Shown here: positions 40,772 through 48,803 of the stretch, piece after piece
Position numbering within the stretch: the first letter of the stretch is position 1
Layout of the letters: each line of letters begins with the position of its first letter
DNA from: Chlorobium phaeovibrioides
Lineage (GTDB): Bacteria > Bacteroidota > Chlorobiia > Chlorobiales > Chlorobiaceae
Direction of reading: 5' to 3'
DNA length: 64,000 nucleotides
Assembly: GCF_003968655.1 (NCBI RefSeq)
Contig: NZ_RXYK01000003.1
Span: 62,001-126,000 of the forward strand
Notes under the pieces: generated by a model
Database searches by the model: none
Told to the model about the DNA's origin: nothing
The model's input: only the letters and a program-made list of their open reading frames with translations
Translations under genes and position numbers: made by a program

Positions 40772-41168
40772 AAACCTCTTCGGGGTTGAACATGAGGGTG
40801 TCGCAGATCTGCATTGATCCGTCTTCGTTGACTTTGCGGTAGAAGCAGGAGTGGTAGCCGACATGGCATGCTCCGCCAATTTGAGAGACTTTGAGGATGA
40901 GGGTGTCGCCGTCGCAGTCAATGAGGATGTCGAAAACTTCCTGCATGTTGCCGGATGATTCGCCTTTCAGCCAGAGTTTGTTGCGGCTGCGGCTCCAGTA
41001 GCATGCCTTTTTTCGCTCAAGGGTCATTTCCAGACTTTCGCGGTTCATCCAGGCCATCATCAGCACTTTGCCGGTTTCGTGGTCCTGTACAATTGCGGGT
41101 ATTAGTCCTCTGTCGTCGAATTTGACGGTGTCAAGAAAGCTTTTGTCAATGCCTTCGTTCTCTCCCAT
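40755..41168 (-). CDS. hisI: Phosphoribosyl-AMP cyclohydrolase
   Basis: A 137-residue enzyme of histidine synthesis, opening the purine ring of PR-AMP. It has [31 protein letters not shown] (Mg-binding Asp residues) and the zinc cysteines around [14 protein letters not shown]. It is the short HisI form, without a fused HisE domain. It overlaps menG by 17 bases. The other his genes seen are hisH and hisA at 45.9-47.4 kb. Confidence 0.96.
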   Translation of the reverse strand: MGENEGIDKSFLDTVKFDDRGLIPAIVQDHETGKVLMMAWMNRESLEMTLERKKACYWSRSRNKLWLKGESSGNMQEVFDILIDCDGDTLILKVSQIGGACHVGYHSCFYRKVNEDGSMQICDTLMFNPEEVYGKKH

Positions 41169-41336
41169 TGATGGATTGTTTTAAGGGTTCTGGAATGCAA
41201 TCTTCCGGCGCGCTTTCAGTCGTTTTCCTGCCTGTTTTTAAAGATTCATAAAATTATGGAAAAACCAAGGTTGCGGTGGAGAAAAAGTTTAAAAGGCGTA
41301 CCTTCACTATCATGAATTCATTACGAAGAGAGAGAA

Positions 41337-42440
41337 ATGCAGAACCTCCAGAAGATATTTCCAAAGTATTCCATAGCTCTCGGAGCTCTGTTCCTCCTTA
41401 CGGTTGCCTACCTGATAGTCCGTGGCAACAGCATTGAGGTAGAGTCGGGTGAAGTGCGCTACCAGGAACTGGTTCAGGCTGTTTATGCGACGGGTTTTGT
41501 TGAGGCTACTTCTGTTGCCAGCCTAAGTGCCGAGTATTCGGGTACGATTGATTTTGTGGGTGCCCGGGAGGGAGAGGCTGTCAGAAAGGGGCAGAAAATT
41601 CTTTCGTTCCAGAGTCCGCGTCCTGTGTTTGCGGTCAGTGAGGCACGGGCGGCTTTGGCTGAACAGCGGGCAGCTTTGAAAGATGCTGAATTGAATTATG
41701 CAAGGAAAAGCAACTTGTTTGGACAGGGGGCGGTGTCGCGCCAGGATGTTGATGGGGCTGAAAAATCAAGGGATCAGGCTGTGGAAATGCTCCGTCAGCG
41801 GGAGTTCAGGCTGAGGATGGTGGAGGATGATTTGGGGAAGCTGACGGTGCGTGCCCCGTTTGCGGGGATGCTGACTTTGCAGGATGTGAAGAAGGGTGAC
41901 TATGTTTCGGCCGGGACGGTTGTGGCGACGGTTGTGGATACGACCGGGTATGTTATTTCCGTGGAGGTTGATGAACTTGATGTGCCGCGGGTGAGGGTTG
42001 GTCAGAAGGCGGTGATTGCGTTTGATGCCTGGCCGGAGCGGCGGTTTTCATCCGTTGTGTCGCGTGTTGTTCCTATGACGGACAGGGTGACGAAGACTTC
42101 AAAAGTATACCTTACACCTACCGATACCCTGGATTTGATTCAGGAGGGGATGACGGCGACTGCGAACATTGTGTATAATGTGAAGTCCAGGGCGCTTCTG
42201 GTCCGAAAGGGATCAGTGTTTAAAGAGAGCGGCCGGAGCTTTGTTTGGGGCATTGTTGAGGGTCGATTAAAAAAACAGCCGATTGCTACGGGTGCTTCCG
42301 ATCTTGCTTTTGTGGAGGTTGTTGGGGGACTCAGAGAGGGTGACCGGGTTGCTCTTGTGCCCGAAGAGCGCTTCAGGGAGGGGATGGAGGTGCGTTCGGG
42401 GGCAAGAGCCCCCAATGATGCTCCCGGTGAGCCCAAATGA
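41337..42440 (+). CDS. Periplasmic adaptor (HlyD/MacA-type membrane fusion protein)
   Basis: A 367-residue protein with one N-terminal membrane anchor (about residues 11-28), a lipoyl/hairpin region (about 80-165) with heptad-like Ala/Gln/Glu, and beta-barrel and membrane-proximal domains (about 185-350). SAEYSGTIDFVGAREGEAVRKGQ is the first half of the lipoyl motif; LTVRAPFAGML is the second. Such adaptors connect an inner-membrane pump to an outer-membrane channel. No RND or MacB gene is adjacent; it overlaps instead the AEC transporter gene by four bases. Confidence 0.85.
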   Translation: MQNLQKIFPKYSIALGALFLLTVAYLIVRGNSIEVESGEVRYQELVQAVYATGFVEATSVASLSAEYSGTIDFVGAREGEAVRKGQKILSFQSPRPVFAVSEARAALAEQRAALKDAELNYARKSNLFGQGAVSRQDVDGAEKSRDQAVEMLRQREFRLRMVEDDLGKLTVRAPFAGMLTLQDVKKGDYVSAGTVVATVVDTTGYVISVEVDELDVPRVRVGQKAVIAFDAWPERRFSSVVSRVVPMTDRVTKTSKVYLTPTDTLDLIQEGMTATANIVYNVKSRALLVRKGSVFKESGRSFVWGIVEGRLKKQPIATGASDLAFVEVVGGLREGDRVALVPEERFREGMEVRSGARAPNDAPGEPK

Positions 42441-43342
42441 ATAACCTCATTCTTCTTGCGGTCTGCTTTCTTGCAGGGATGCTGCTCCGCCGTTCAGGCC
42501 GTATGCCGCTCTCTGCACCGGCGGTTCTCAATAGTTTTATCATCAATGTGTCGCTGCCGGCCTTGACGCTGCTCTCCATTCATGGAATGCAGCTGACTTC
42601 CGGGGCTCTCCTTCCTGCTTCCATGCCGTGGCTCCATTTCGCTTTGGCGGCAGCATTTTTCCTGATGGTCGGCCGTGTTATGAAGCTTCCCCGTGCTACG
42701 GTAGGGGCGCTGATTCTGACCGGGGGAATGGGCAATACCTCGTTTCTTGGGTTGCCGATGATTGAGGCGTTTTATGGTAAGGCCGGGCTGGGTTATGGCA
42801 TCATGGTCGACCAGTTCGGCTCGTTTATGGTGCTCTCCACTCTGGGCATTACGGTTGCGGGATTCTATTCGGATGGTGCGCCTTCAGCCGGCGCTATCCT
42901 TAAGCGGATTGTCCTGTTTCCCCCTTTTATCTCTCTTCTCGCTGCTCTGCTTCTTATTGGGGTGGACTATCCTTCATGGCTTACGGCAGTTCTCCAGCGG
43001 CTGGGTGATACGCTTGCTCCACTGGCCCTTCTTTCTGTGGGGTTCGCTTTCCAGCCGGGCCATCTTGCGGGTAATGGGAGCAGACTCGCGCTTGGGCTTG
43101 GGTTCAAGCTGATTCTTGCTCCGCTCATTCTCGCCCTGTTCTATGTTTACGGTCTGGGCGCTCATGGCTTTTCGGCTCAGATTATGCTGTTTGAGGCAGC
43201 CATGCCCCCCATGATTACAGCGGGTATCATTGCTTCAGAGCATGATATCGATCCACCCCTTGCCGGACTGATGGTGGCGTTCGGGGTGGTCTTTTCCTTT
43301 GTGACGCTTCCTCTCTGGCGCCTCGTTCTCGGCGGGCTATAA
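42437..43342 (+). CDS. AEC (auxin efflux carrier) family transporter
   Basis: A 301-residue protein with about ten membrane segments. GNTSFLGLPMIEAFYG near residue 95 and FEAAMPPMITAGIIASEHDID near the C-terminus are the family's two symmetric signatures. Members transport carboxylates, malonate or other organic anions; the substrate cannot be told from sequence. It starts inside the adaptor's stop codon region (ATGA overlap), so the two proteins are made together. Confidence 0.85.
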   Translation: MNNLILLAVCFLAGMLLRRSGRMPLSAPAVLNSFIINVSLPALTLLSIHGMQLTSGALLPASMPWLHFALAAAFFLMVGRVMKLPRATVGALILTGGMGNTSFLGLPMIEAFYGKAGLGYGIMVDQFGSFMVLSTLGITVAGFYSDGAPSAGAILKRIVLFPPFISLLAALLLIGVDYPSWLTAVLQRLGDTLAPLALLSVGFAFQPGHLAGNGSRLALGLGFKLILAPLILALFYVYGLGAHGFSAQIMLFEAAMPPMITAGIIASEHDIDPPLAGLMVAFGVVFSFVTLPLWRLVLGGL

Positions 43343-43356
43343 AGCCGCCCTCAACC

Positions 43357-44808
43357 TTACCATTCGTCGTATCCTGCCGTGGTTCCCATCAGTTTTTCAT
43401 GAATGGCTTTTGCTGCCGTGCGCCCTGCGCCCATGGCGAGGATGACGGTTGCCCCTCCTGTCACAATATCGCCGCCGGCATAGACGCCATCTTTTGATGT
43501 TGCCATGGTGTTGATGTCTACAATGATGGTGTCGCGTTTGCTGGTTTCAATCTCCGGAGTGGTCTGCTTGATAAGAGGATTGGAGCCGTTGCCGATGGAT
43601 ATGATGGCCATATCAATGGGAAGAACGAATTCGGAACCTTCAATGGGAACAGGGCGGCGGCGTCCTGAATCGTCGGGTTCGCCAAGCTCCATTTTGATGC
43701 ATTTGACGCCGGTAAGCCAATGGCGGTCGTTGCCAAGGAATTCAAGCGGGTTCATGAGCAGGAGAAATTCAATTCCCTCCTCTTTGGCGTGGTGGATCTC
43801 TTCAACGCGGGCTGGCATTTCGGCTTCCGAGCGGCGGTAGACGATGTATGCGTGATCGGCACCGAGCCGTTTTGCTGTACGGACGGCATCCATGGCTGTG
43901 TTGCCTCCGCCGAAGACGGCGACATTTTTCCCTTTGCAGTCGAAGACGGGGGTGTCGCTTTTTGCGGGGAAGTCGTAGGCCTTCATGAGGTTGACGCGGG
44001 TGAGGAATTCGTTTGCTGCAAGCACGCCGACAAGGCTTTCGCCCGGAATACCCATGAACCAGGGGAGTCCTGCGCCGACACCGATGAAGACGGCGTCGAA
44101 GCCCTCTTCCTGCATCAGTTCGTCAATGGTGACGGAGCGGCCGACAACGACATCGGTTCTGAATTCAACCCCCATGTTTTTCATCCCCTCTATTTCCTTG
44201 CTGACAATATCCTTTGGAAGGCGGAATTCGGGTACACCGTACATGAGTACGCCGCCAAGTTCGTGAAGGGCTTCGAAGACGACTACCTCGTGGCCATGGC
44301 GGACAAGGTCGTTGGCGCAGCTGAGGCCGGCGGGACCGCTGCCGATGACTGCTGCTTTTTTGCCTGTTGCTGCTTTGATCGGGGGGAGCTCCATGGTGCC
44401 GTGCTCCCGTTCCCAGTCGGCAACAAAGCGTTCAAGGTTGCCGATTGCAACAGGCTCGTGTTTCCGTCCGATGATGCACTCTTTCTCGCACTGGTCTTCC
44501 TGAGGGCAGACACGGCCGCAGACGGCGGGCAATACATTGTCTTCTTTTATCTTTTTTGCGGCACCGAGGAAATCACCTTCAGCCACTTTCAAAATGAACT
44601 GGTCAATTTTGATGTTGACCGGGCAGCCTTTGATACAGACAGGATCTTTGCACTGGATGCAGCGGAGTGCTTCCTTCATTGCAAGTTCAGGCGTGTAGCC
44701 GAGGTTGACCTCCTGAAAATTTCTGCTGCGTTCTGTCGGGTCCTGTGCAGGCATGGGCTGGCGCGGAATGGCCATTCGTTCTTTGTTGGTGATGTTCTTT
44801 GCGTCCAT
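43357..44808 (-). CDS. nfnB: NfnB/GltD-type NADPH-linked oxidoreductase, large subunit
   Basis: A 483-residue flavoprotein of the GltD family. N-terminal [4Fe-4S] cysteines are C50, C53, C58, C62 and C97, C101, C107, C111. The FAD-binding GSGPAGLSCANDL and NADP(H)-binding GGGNTAMDAVRTA motifs follow. With its partner at 44918 it matches NfnAB (also named sulfide dehydrogenase SudAB), which couples NADH-driven ferredoxin chemistry with NADP. A stand-alone glutamate synthase small subunit is the alternative; the neighbour makes NfnB more likely. Confidence 0.85.
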   Translation of the reverse strand: MDAKNITNKERMAIPRQPMPAQDPTERSRNFQEVNLGYTPELAMKEALRCIQCKDPVCIKGCPVNIKIDQFILKVAEGDFLGAAKKIKEDNVLPAVCGRVCPQEDQCEKECIIGRKHEPVAIGNLERFVADWEREHGTMELPPIKAATGKKAAVIGSGPAGLSCANDLVRHGHEVVVFEALHELGGVLMYGVPEFRLPKDIVSKEIEGMKNMGVEFRTDVVVGRSVTIDELMQEEGFDAVFIGVGAGLPWFMGIPGESLVGVLAANEFLTRVNLMKAYDFPAKSDTPVFDCKGKNVAVFGGGNTAMDAVRTAKRLGADHAYIVYRRSEAEMPARVEEIHHAKEEGIEFLLLMNPLEFLGNDRHWLTGVKCIKMELGEPDDSGRRRPVPIEGSEFVLPIDMAIISIGNGSNPLIKQTTPEIETSKRDTIIVDINTMATSKDGVYAGGDIVTGGATVILAMGAGRTAAKAIHEKLMGTTAGYDEW

Positions 44809-44917
44809 GATAAATCCTTCTGTTAGGGAAATGGTTGAATTTCAGCTGAAGCCCTGCCCAAGACGACCTGTTTGATGAAGTTGCCAACGGGATGGGAATG
44901 AACTATGAGATGTCAGC

Positions 44918-45763
44918 TCAATGGCTTCCATGCAGGCGGCACTGGTGGTCACCCGCTTCTGAAGATGTTTTCTCTTCGCTCTGGTAGATTCTGTTCCGGT
45001 CGGCAAGGTTGCTGAAGTCCACCTGATGGGCATCGAATTCGGGACCGTCAACGCAGGCGAATTTTGTTTCGTTGTTGACGGTCACTCTGCAGCCGCCGCA
45101 CATGCCTGTGCCGTCAACCATGATGGGATTCAGGCTGACAACGGTATGAATGCCATAGGGCCGGGTGACTTCGGCAATTGCCTTCATCATGGGGATGGGG
45201 CCGATGGCCAGGACGAAGTCAATTTTCTTTCCTGAGTCAATCAGCTCCTGGAGCTTCTGGGTGACGAAGCCATGGTAGCCGTAGGAGCCGTCATCGGTGG
45301 TGATGTATGCTTCGTCGGATACCGATTTCATCTCTTTTTCAAGGATGACCAGTTCTTTTGTGCGCGCACCGTTGATGGTGATGACATGGTTGCCGGCCTT
45401 TTTGAGGGCGACGGCGGTGGGGTAGGCGATTGCCGTGCCGACGCCACCGCCTATGCTGACGGCCGTTCCGAAGTTTTCAATGTGCGACGGGGTGCCGAGC
45501 GGGCCGACAATGTCGGGGATGGAGCTGCCCTCGGCAAGACTGTTCAGCTCTTTTGTTGATTTGCCCATGCCTTGAACAATCAGGCTGATAGTGCCTGCTT
45601 CAGCATCTGAACCGGCAATGGTGAGCGGGATGCGCTCGCCGGTCGGGTTGACCCGCAGCATGACGAACTGTCCGGCTTGTTGTTTCTTTGCTATCCTCGG
45701 GGCCTCGATTTCAATTTTTTTAATATTTTCTGCTAACGGCTTTGATGAAACAATTCTATACAT
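44918..45763 (-). CDS. nfnA: NfnA-type ferredoxin-NADP reductase subunit
   Basis: From the ATG at 45763 the protein has 281 residues. It has the FNR-like FAD domain (RIPLTIAGS, about 44-52), an NAD-binding part (GGGVGTAIAYPTA, 105-117) and a C-terminal [2Fe-2S] site with C222, C225 and C237 and a nearby Asp217. This is the pyrK-like small subunit of NfnAB or SudAB. An upstream open frame to 45829 has no family match. It lies 109 bases before nfnB on the same strand, and is divergent from hisH. Confidence 0.85.
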   Translation of the reverse strand: MYRIVSSKPLAENIKKIEIEAPRIAKKQQAGQFVMLRVNPTGERIPLTIAGSDAEAGTISLIVQGMGKSTKELNSLAEGSSIPDIVGPLGTPSHIENFGTAVSIGGGVGTAIAYPTAVALKKAGNHVITINGARTKELVILEKEMKSVSDEAYITTDDGSYGYHGFVTQKLQELIDSGKKIDFVLAIGPIPMMKAIAEVTRPYGIHTVVSLNPIMVDGTGMCGGCRVTVNNETKFACVDGPEFDAHQVDFSNLADRNRIYQSEEKTSSEAGDHQCRLHGSH

Positions 45764-45933
45764 TGGTTCGTCGGTTTCGTGTGTTGGTGGAGATCTGTCT
45801 GATGACTTCGGCTTGAGGGCAAAGCTCACATAATACGGAAATTAAATGCAATTTAAAAATCGGATTCGCCGGGGGCTCCCCCGTTCAAAGCACTGCAGCG
45901 CTTGCGATTTCGTGGTTCAGAGGTGTAGTGCAC

Positions 45934-46539
45934 ATGGTATTTATAGCTGATTATGGCGCCGGAAATCTCCGTTCCGTAAAAAAGGCGTTCGACTATCTCG
46001 GCATCAAGGCTTCAGTCAGCAGCAATCCGGCGGATATGGCAGGGTGCCAGAAAGTTGTGCTTCCTGGGGTGGGTGCTTTCGGTCAGGCAATCGATTCGCT
46101 TGATGCTTCGGGTTTCAGTGATGCAATCCGCGAGCATGTTGACCGGGGGGGGCACCTGCTTGGCATCTGCCTTGGTATGCAGCTGATGCTCACCAGCAGT
46201 GAAGAGATGGGCAGCCATCGGGGAATGGATCTTGTGCCGGGTAAAGTGCTCCGGTTCAGGAGCGAGACTGACAAAATCCCCCAGATCGGCTGGAATTCCA
46301 TTACCATGAAGAAGGACAGCGTGTTGTTCCGCTCACTTCCCGACAACTCCTTTTTCTATTTCGTACACTCCTATTACTGTGAGCCCGAGAGCACCGGGGA
46401 TGTAGCGGCCGAAACCTGGTTTGCGGGTAAAAACTTCTGTTCAGCCATTGAAAAAAATGGTATTTTTGCCGTTCAGTTTCATCCCGAAAAGAGTTCTGAC
46501 GCCGGTTTGCAGGTGCTCAGGAATTTTGCCGCCTGTTAG
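45934..46539 (+). CDS. hisH: Imidazole glycerol phosphate synthase, glutaminase subunit
   Basis: A 201-residue class I glutamine amidotransferase. The nucleophile is C79 in LLGICLGMQL; the His/Glu pair is in FAVQFHPEKS. It supplies ammonia to HisF for IGP and AICAR formation. ATG at 45934 follows AGAGGTG at a suitable distance. hisF is not in the window; hisA follows 44 bases later. Confidence 0.96.
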   Translation: MVFIADYGAGNLRSVKKAFDYLGIKASVSSNPADMAGCQKVVLPGVGAFGQAIDSLDASGFSDAIREHVDRGGHLLGICLGMQLMLTSSEEMGSHRGMDLVPGKVLRFRSETDKIPQIGWNSITMKKDSVLFRSLPDNSFFYFVHSYYCEPESTGDVAAETWFAGKNFCSAIEKNGIFAVQFHPEKSSDAGLQVLRNFAAC

Positions 46540-46583
46540 TGACTGCTACCCCATTATTTAACCTTGTCTGTTGATTATTTCCT

Positions 46584-47354
46584 ATGCTCATTATTCCTGC
46601 AATTGATATAAAAGACGGTAAGTGCGTTCGCCTGACCCGTGGTGACTTCAGCCAACAGAAAATCTATCTTGATAATCCGCTTGACATGGCCATCATCTGG
46701 CGCAAGCAGAATGCCAAGATGCTGCATATTGTTGATCTTGATGCTGCCCTGACGGGAGAGATGGTCAATTTCGATATTATCGCCAACATTGTTGCCGAGC
46801 TTGACATTCCTGTCCAGATCGGCGGTGGCATCCGCTCGATTGATGCGGTGAAGCGCTATCTTGACATGGGCGTTGGAAGAGTGGTCATAGGTTCTGCCGC
46901 CGTGACCGATCCGGAACTTGTGGGGGAGCTCATGAAGCATTGGCCGGCTTCTAAAATTGTTGTCGGCATTGATGCCGAGAACGGTGTTCCGAAAATCAAG
47001 GGCTGGACGGAAAGCAGTGGCATGCAGGATTATGAACTGGCTCTCAGGATGAAGGACATGGGGGTTGAGAGAATTGTCTATACCGATATTTCCCGTGACG
47101 GGATGATGCAGGGGTTTGGCTATGAGAGCACCAAACGGTTTGCCCAGAAGGCGGGACTTAAGGTGACCGCTTCGGGTGGCGTGACCAATTCGGAGGATCT
47201 TCAGCGCCTTGCCACTCTTCGCCCTTATGGTGTGGATTCTGTGATTATTGGCAAGGCTTTTTATGAATGCAATTTTCCCTGCCAGGAGCTCTGGTATAAT
47301 TTTGAGAAGGGGATTTGTCTAGATCAGAACTTTTCGACAGCCCGCCGTAAATAG
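46584..47354 (+). CDS. hisA: ProFAR isomerase (HisA)
   Basis: A 256-residue (beta-alpha)8 enzyme that isomerises ProFAR to PRFAR. The catalytic Asp pair is D8 (IPAIDIKDG) and the Asp of VYTDISRDG; GGGIRS and ASGGVTNSEDL bind the phosphates. Normal length. It lies between hisH and scpB. Confidence 0.96.
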   Translation: MLIIPAIDIKDGKCVRLTRGDFSQQKIYLDNPLDMAIIWRKQNAKMLHIVDLDAALTGEMVNFDIIANIVAELDIPVQIGGGIRSIDAVKRYLDMGVGRVVIGSAAVTDPELVGELMKHWPASKIVVGIDAENGVPKIKGWTESSGMQDYELALRMKDMGVERIVYTDISRDGMMQGFGYESTKRFAQKAGLKVTASGGVTNSEDLQRLATLRPYGVDSVIIGKAFYECNFPCQELWYNFEKGICLDQNFSTARRK

Positions 47355-47419
47355 AGTGCTTTCAGCCGCTTTCGGGCGGTTTCTTCCAACAAGCTGAATT
47401 GCCAGTGCAGCAGAGAGAG

Positions 47420-48046
47420 ATGCAGCAGCAGATAGAGTCGGTGATTTTTGCTTCCGAAGAGGCGATCACCCTTCAGGTGATCCGTCAGGTTACGGGTGTG
47501 GAGATGGACTCGGCAGCCCTGCAGGAGGTTGTTGAAGCTATCAACAGGGAGTACCTTGAGAGTGGCCGTCCTTTTTCCATTCACAGGATTGCCGGTGGGT
47601 ACCGTATGCTCAGCAGGGAGGAATTTGCCCCCCTGCTACGGAAACTTCAGGCGCCTAAAATCCGCAGGCGGCTTTCACGCTCCATTCTTGAAGTGCTTTC
47701 TGTTGTTGCCTACCATCAGCCGGTGACACGGGGGGAGATTCAGCAGATTCGTGGTGTCAGCCCTGATTATGCAATCGACCGGCTTATGGAGCGTGGGTTC
47801 ATTGAGGTTCAAGGTCGCGCTGATACTCCGGGAAGGCCGCTTCAGTACGGAACAACAAAGGAGTTTCTGGACCTTTTTCATCTCTCTTCATTGAAAGATC
47901 TTCCCAAGCTTCGTGAAATCAAGGAGATTCTTCGCGAGCATGAGGAGCAGGAGTATTTATCACAATCAGGCGGAGAGAAGCTATCTCCGGCCGCAACAGG
48001 ACAGGAGTCCGGAGCAGGGGATTATGACAGAGAAGAGAAGGGGTGA
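47420..48046 (+). CDS. scpB: Segregation and condensation protein B
   Basis: A 208-residue protein with two tandem winged-helix domains. ILEVLSVVAYHQPVTRGEIQQIRGV is the family's central signature (shown here as parts LSVVAYHQPVTRGEI and QQIRGV). ScpB dimers join ScpA to the Smc complex. The upstream TTG (47399) and GTG (47405) are less likely starts. scpA is not in the window, while smc is at 59332. It overlaps rluB by 23 bases. Confidence 0.93.
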   Translation: MQQQIESVIFASEEAITLQVIRQVTGVEMDSAALQEVVEAINREYLESGRPFSIHRIAGGYRMLSREEFAPLLRKLQAPKIRRRLSRSILEVLSVVAYHQPVTRGEIQQIRGVSPDYAIDRLMERGFIEVQGRADTPGRPLQYGTTKEFLDLFHLSSLKDLPKLREIKEILREHEEQEYLSQSGGEKLSPAATGQESGAGDYDREEKG

Positions 48047-48767
48047 AGAGGTCCGTATCAATCGGTATCTGGCGATGTGCGGCATTGCGTCGCGCCGGGC
48101 GGCCGACCAGATGGTGATTGAGGGGCGGGTGATGGTCAACGGTCAGGTTGTGATTGAGCCGGGGCTTCAGATAAAGATGGGTAAAGATGAGGTGATTGTG
48201 GACGGGCAGAAGTATGCTCTTCCTGAAGAGCGTAAGGTCTACATTCTTTTCAATAAGCCGCGCAATGTCATTACCACCAGCAGCGATGAACGCGATCGTG
48301 AGATGGTTCTGGACTACATCAAAGTAAAAGAACGGGTTTTTCCTGTTGGCCGGCTTGACAGGAAAACGACGGGGGTGCTGCTCTTTACCAATGATGGCAT
48401 TCTTGCAAACAAACTCATGCACCCTTCATCAAATGTGAAAAAAGAGTACCTTGCAGTGCTGGATACTGCTTTTCCACAGAGTTCCCTCCCGCTTCTTACG
48501 GGGGGAATGCGGTTAAAGGATACCGGAGAGAAGGTACGCCCCTGCCAGGCGAAAATTCTTGATGGAGGCATGCAGGTTTGGATGAGCCTTCATGAAGGGA
48601 AAAACCATCAGGTGCGCAGGATGTTCTGGACCCTCGGTTTTGAAGTTACACGGCTTGAACGGGTTACCTATGCCGGCCTTAAAACCGGTGACCTCAGGCG
48701 CGGCGAGTGGCGTTATCTGAACAGAGAGGAGGTGCGGCAGCTTCAGGAGCTTGCCGGAAGCTCGTAG
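48024..48767 (+). CDS. rluB: Pseudouridine synthase of the RluB/RsuA family
   Basis: From the ATG at 48024 the protein has 247 residues. An N-terminal S4 domain (INRYLAMCGIASRRAADQMV) is followed by the catalytic domain with VGRLDRKTTGVLLFTND, whose Asp attacks uridine. RluB modifies U2605 of 23S rRNA in E. coli; RluE/RluF/RsuA are related. It overlaps scpB, a common pairing in bacteria. Confidence 0.92.
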   Translation: MTEKRRGEEVRINRYLAMCGIASRRAADQMVIEGRVMVNGQVVIEPGLQIKMGKDEVIVDGQKYALPEERKVYILFNKPRNVITTSSDERDREMVLDYIKVKERVFPVGRLDRKTTGVLLFTNDGILANKLMHPSSNVKKEYLAVLDTAFPQSSLPLLTGGMRLKDTGEKVRPCQAKILDGGMQVWMSLHEGKNHQVRRMFWTLGFEVTRLERVTYAGLKTGDLRRGEWRYLNREEVRQLQELAGSS

Positions 48768-48803
48768 GCCGGTTTTGTTCATGCAGGACCAACCCCCATT
48801 CCC

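Noticed and set aside
40771-40921. N-terminal extension of menG to a TTG inside hisI
   Set aside because: Ser/Thr/Ala-rich, unlike the family, and lies fully in hisI; the ATG at 40771 gives the normal MenG start.
43720-44826. Open frame of 368 codons opposite nfnB
   Set aside because: It mirrors the codon pattern of nfnB; the product is rich in F, D, G, E, A and C with no domain. The minus-strand gene has clear Fe-S and flavin motifs.
45870-45883. CGGGGG-CT-CCCCCG hairpin between nfnA and hisH
   Set aside because: Two-base loop and no T-run; too weak as a terminator and no matching operator elsewhere.
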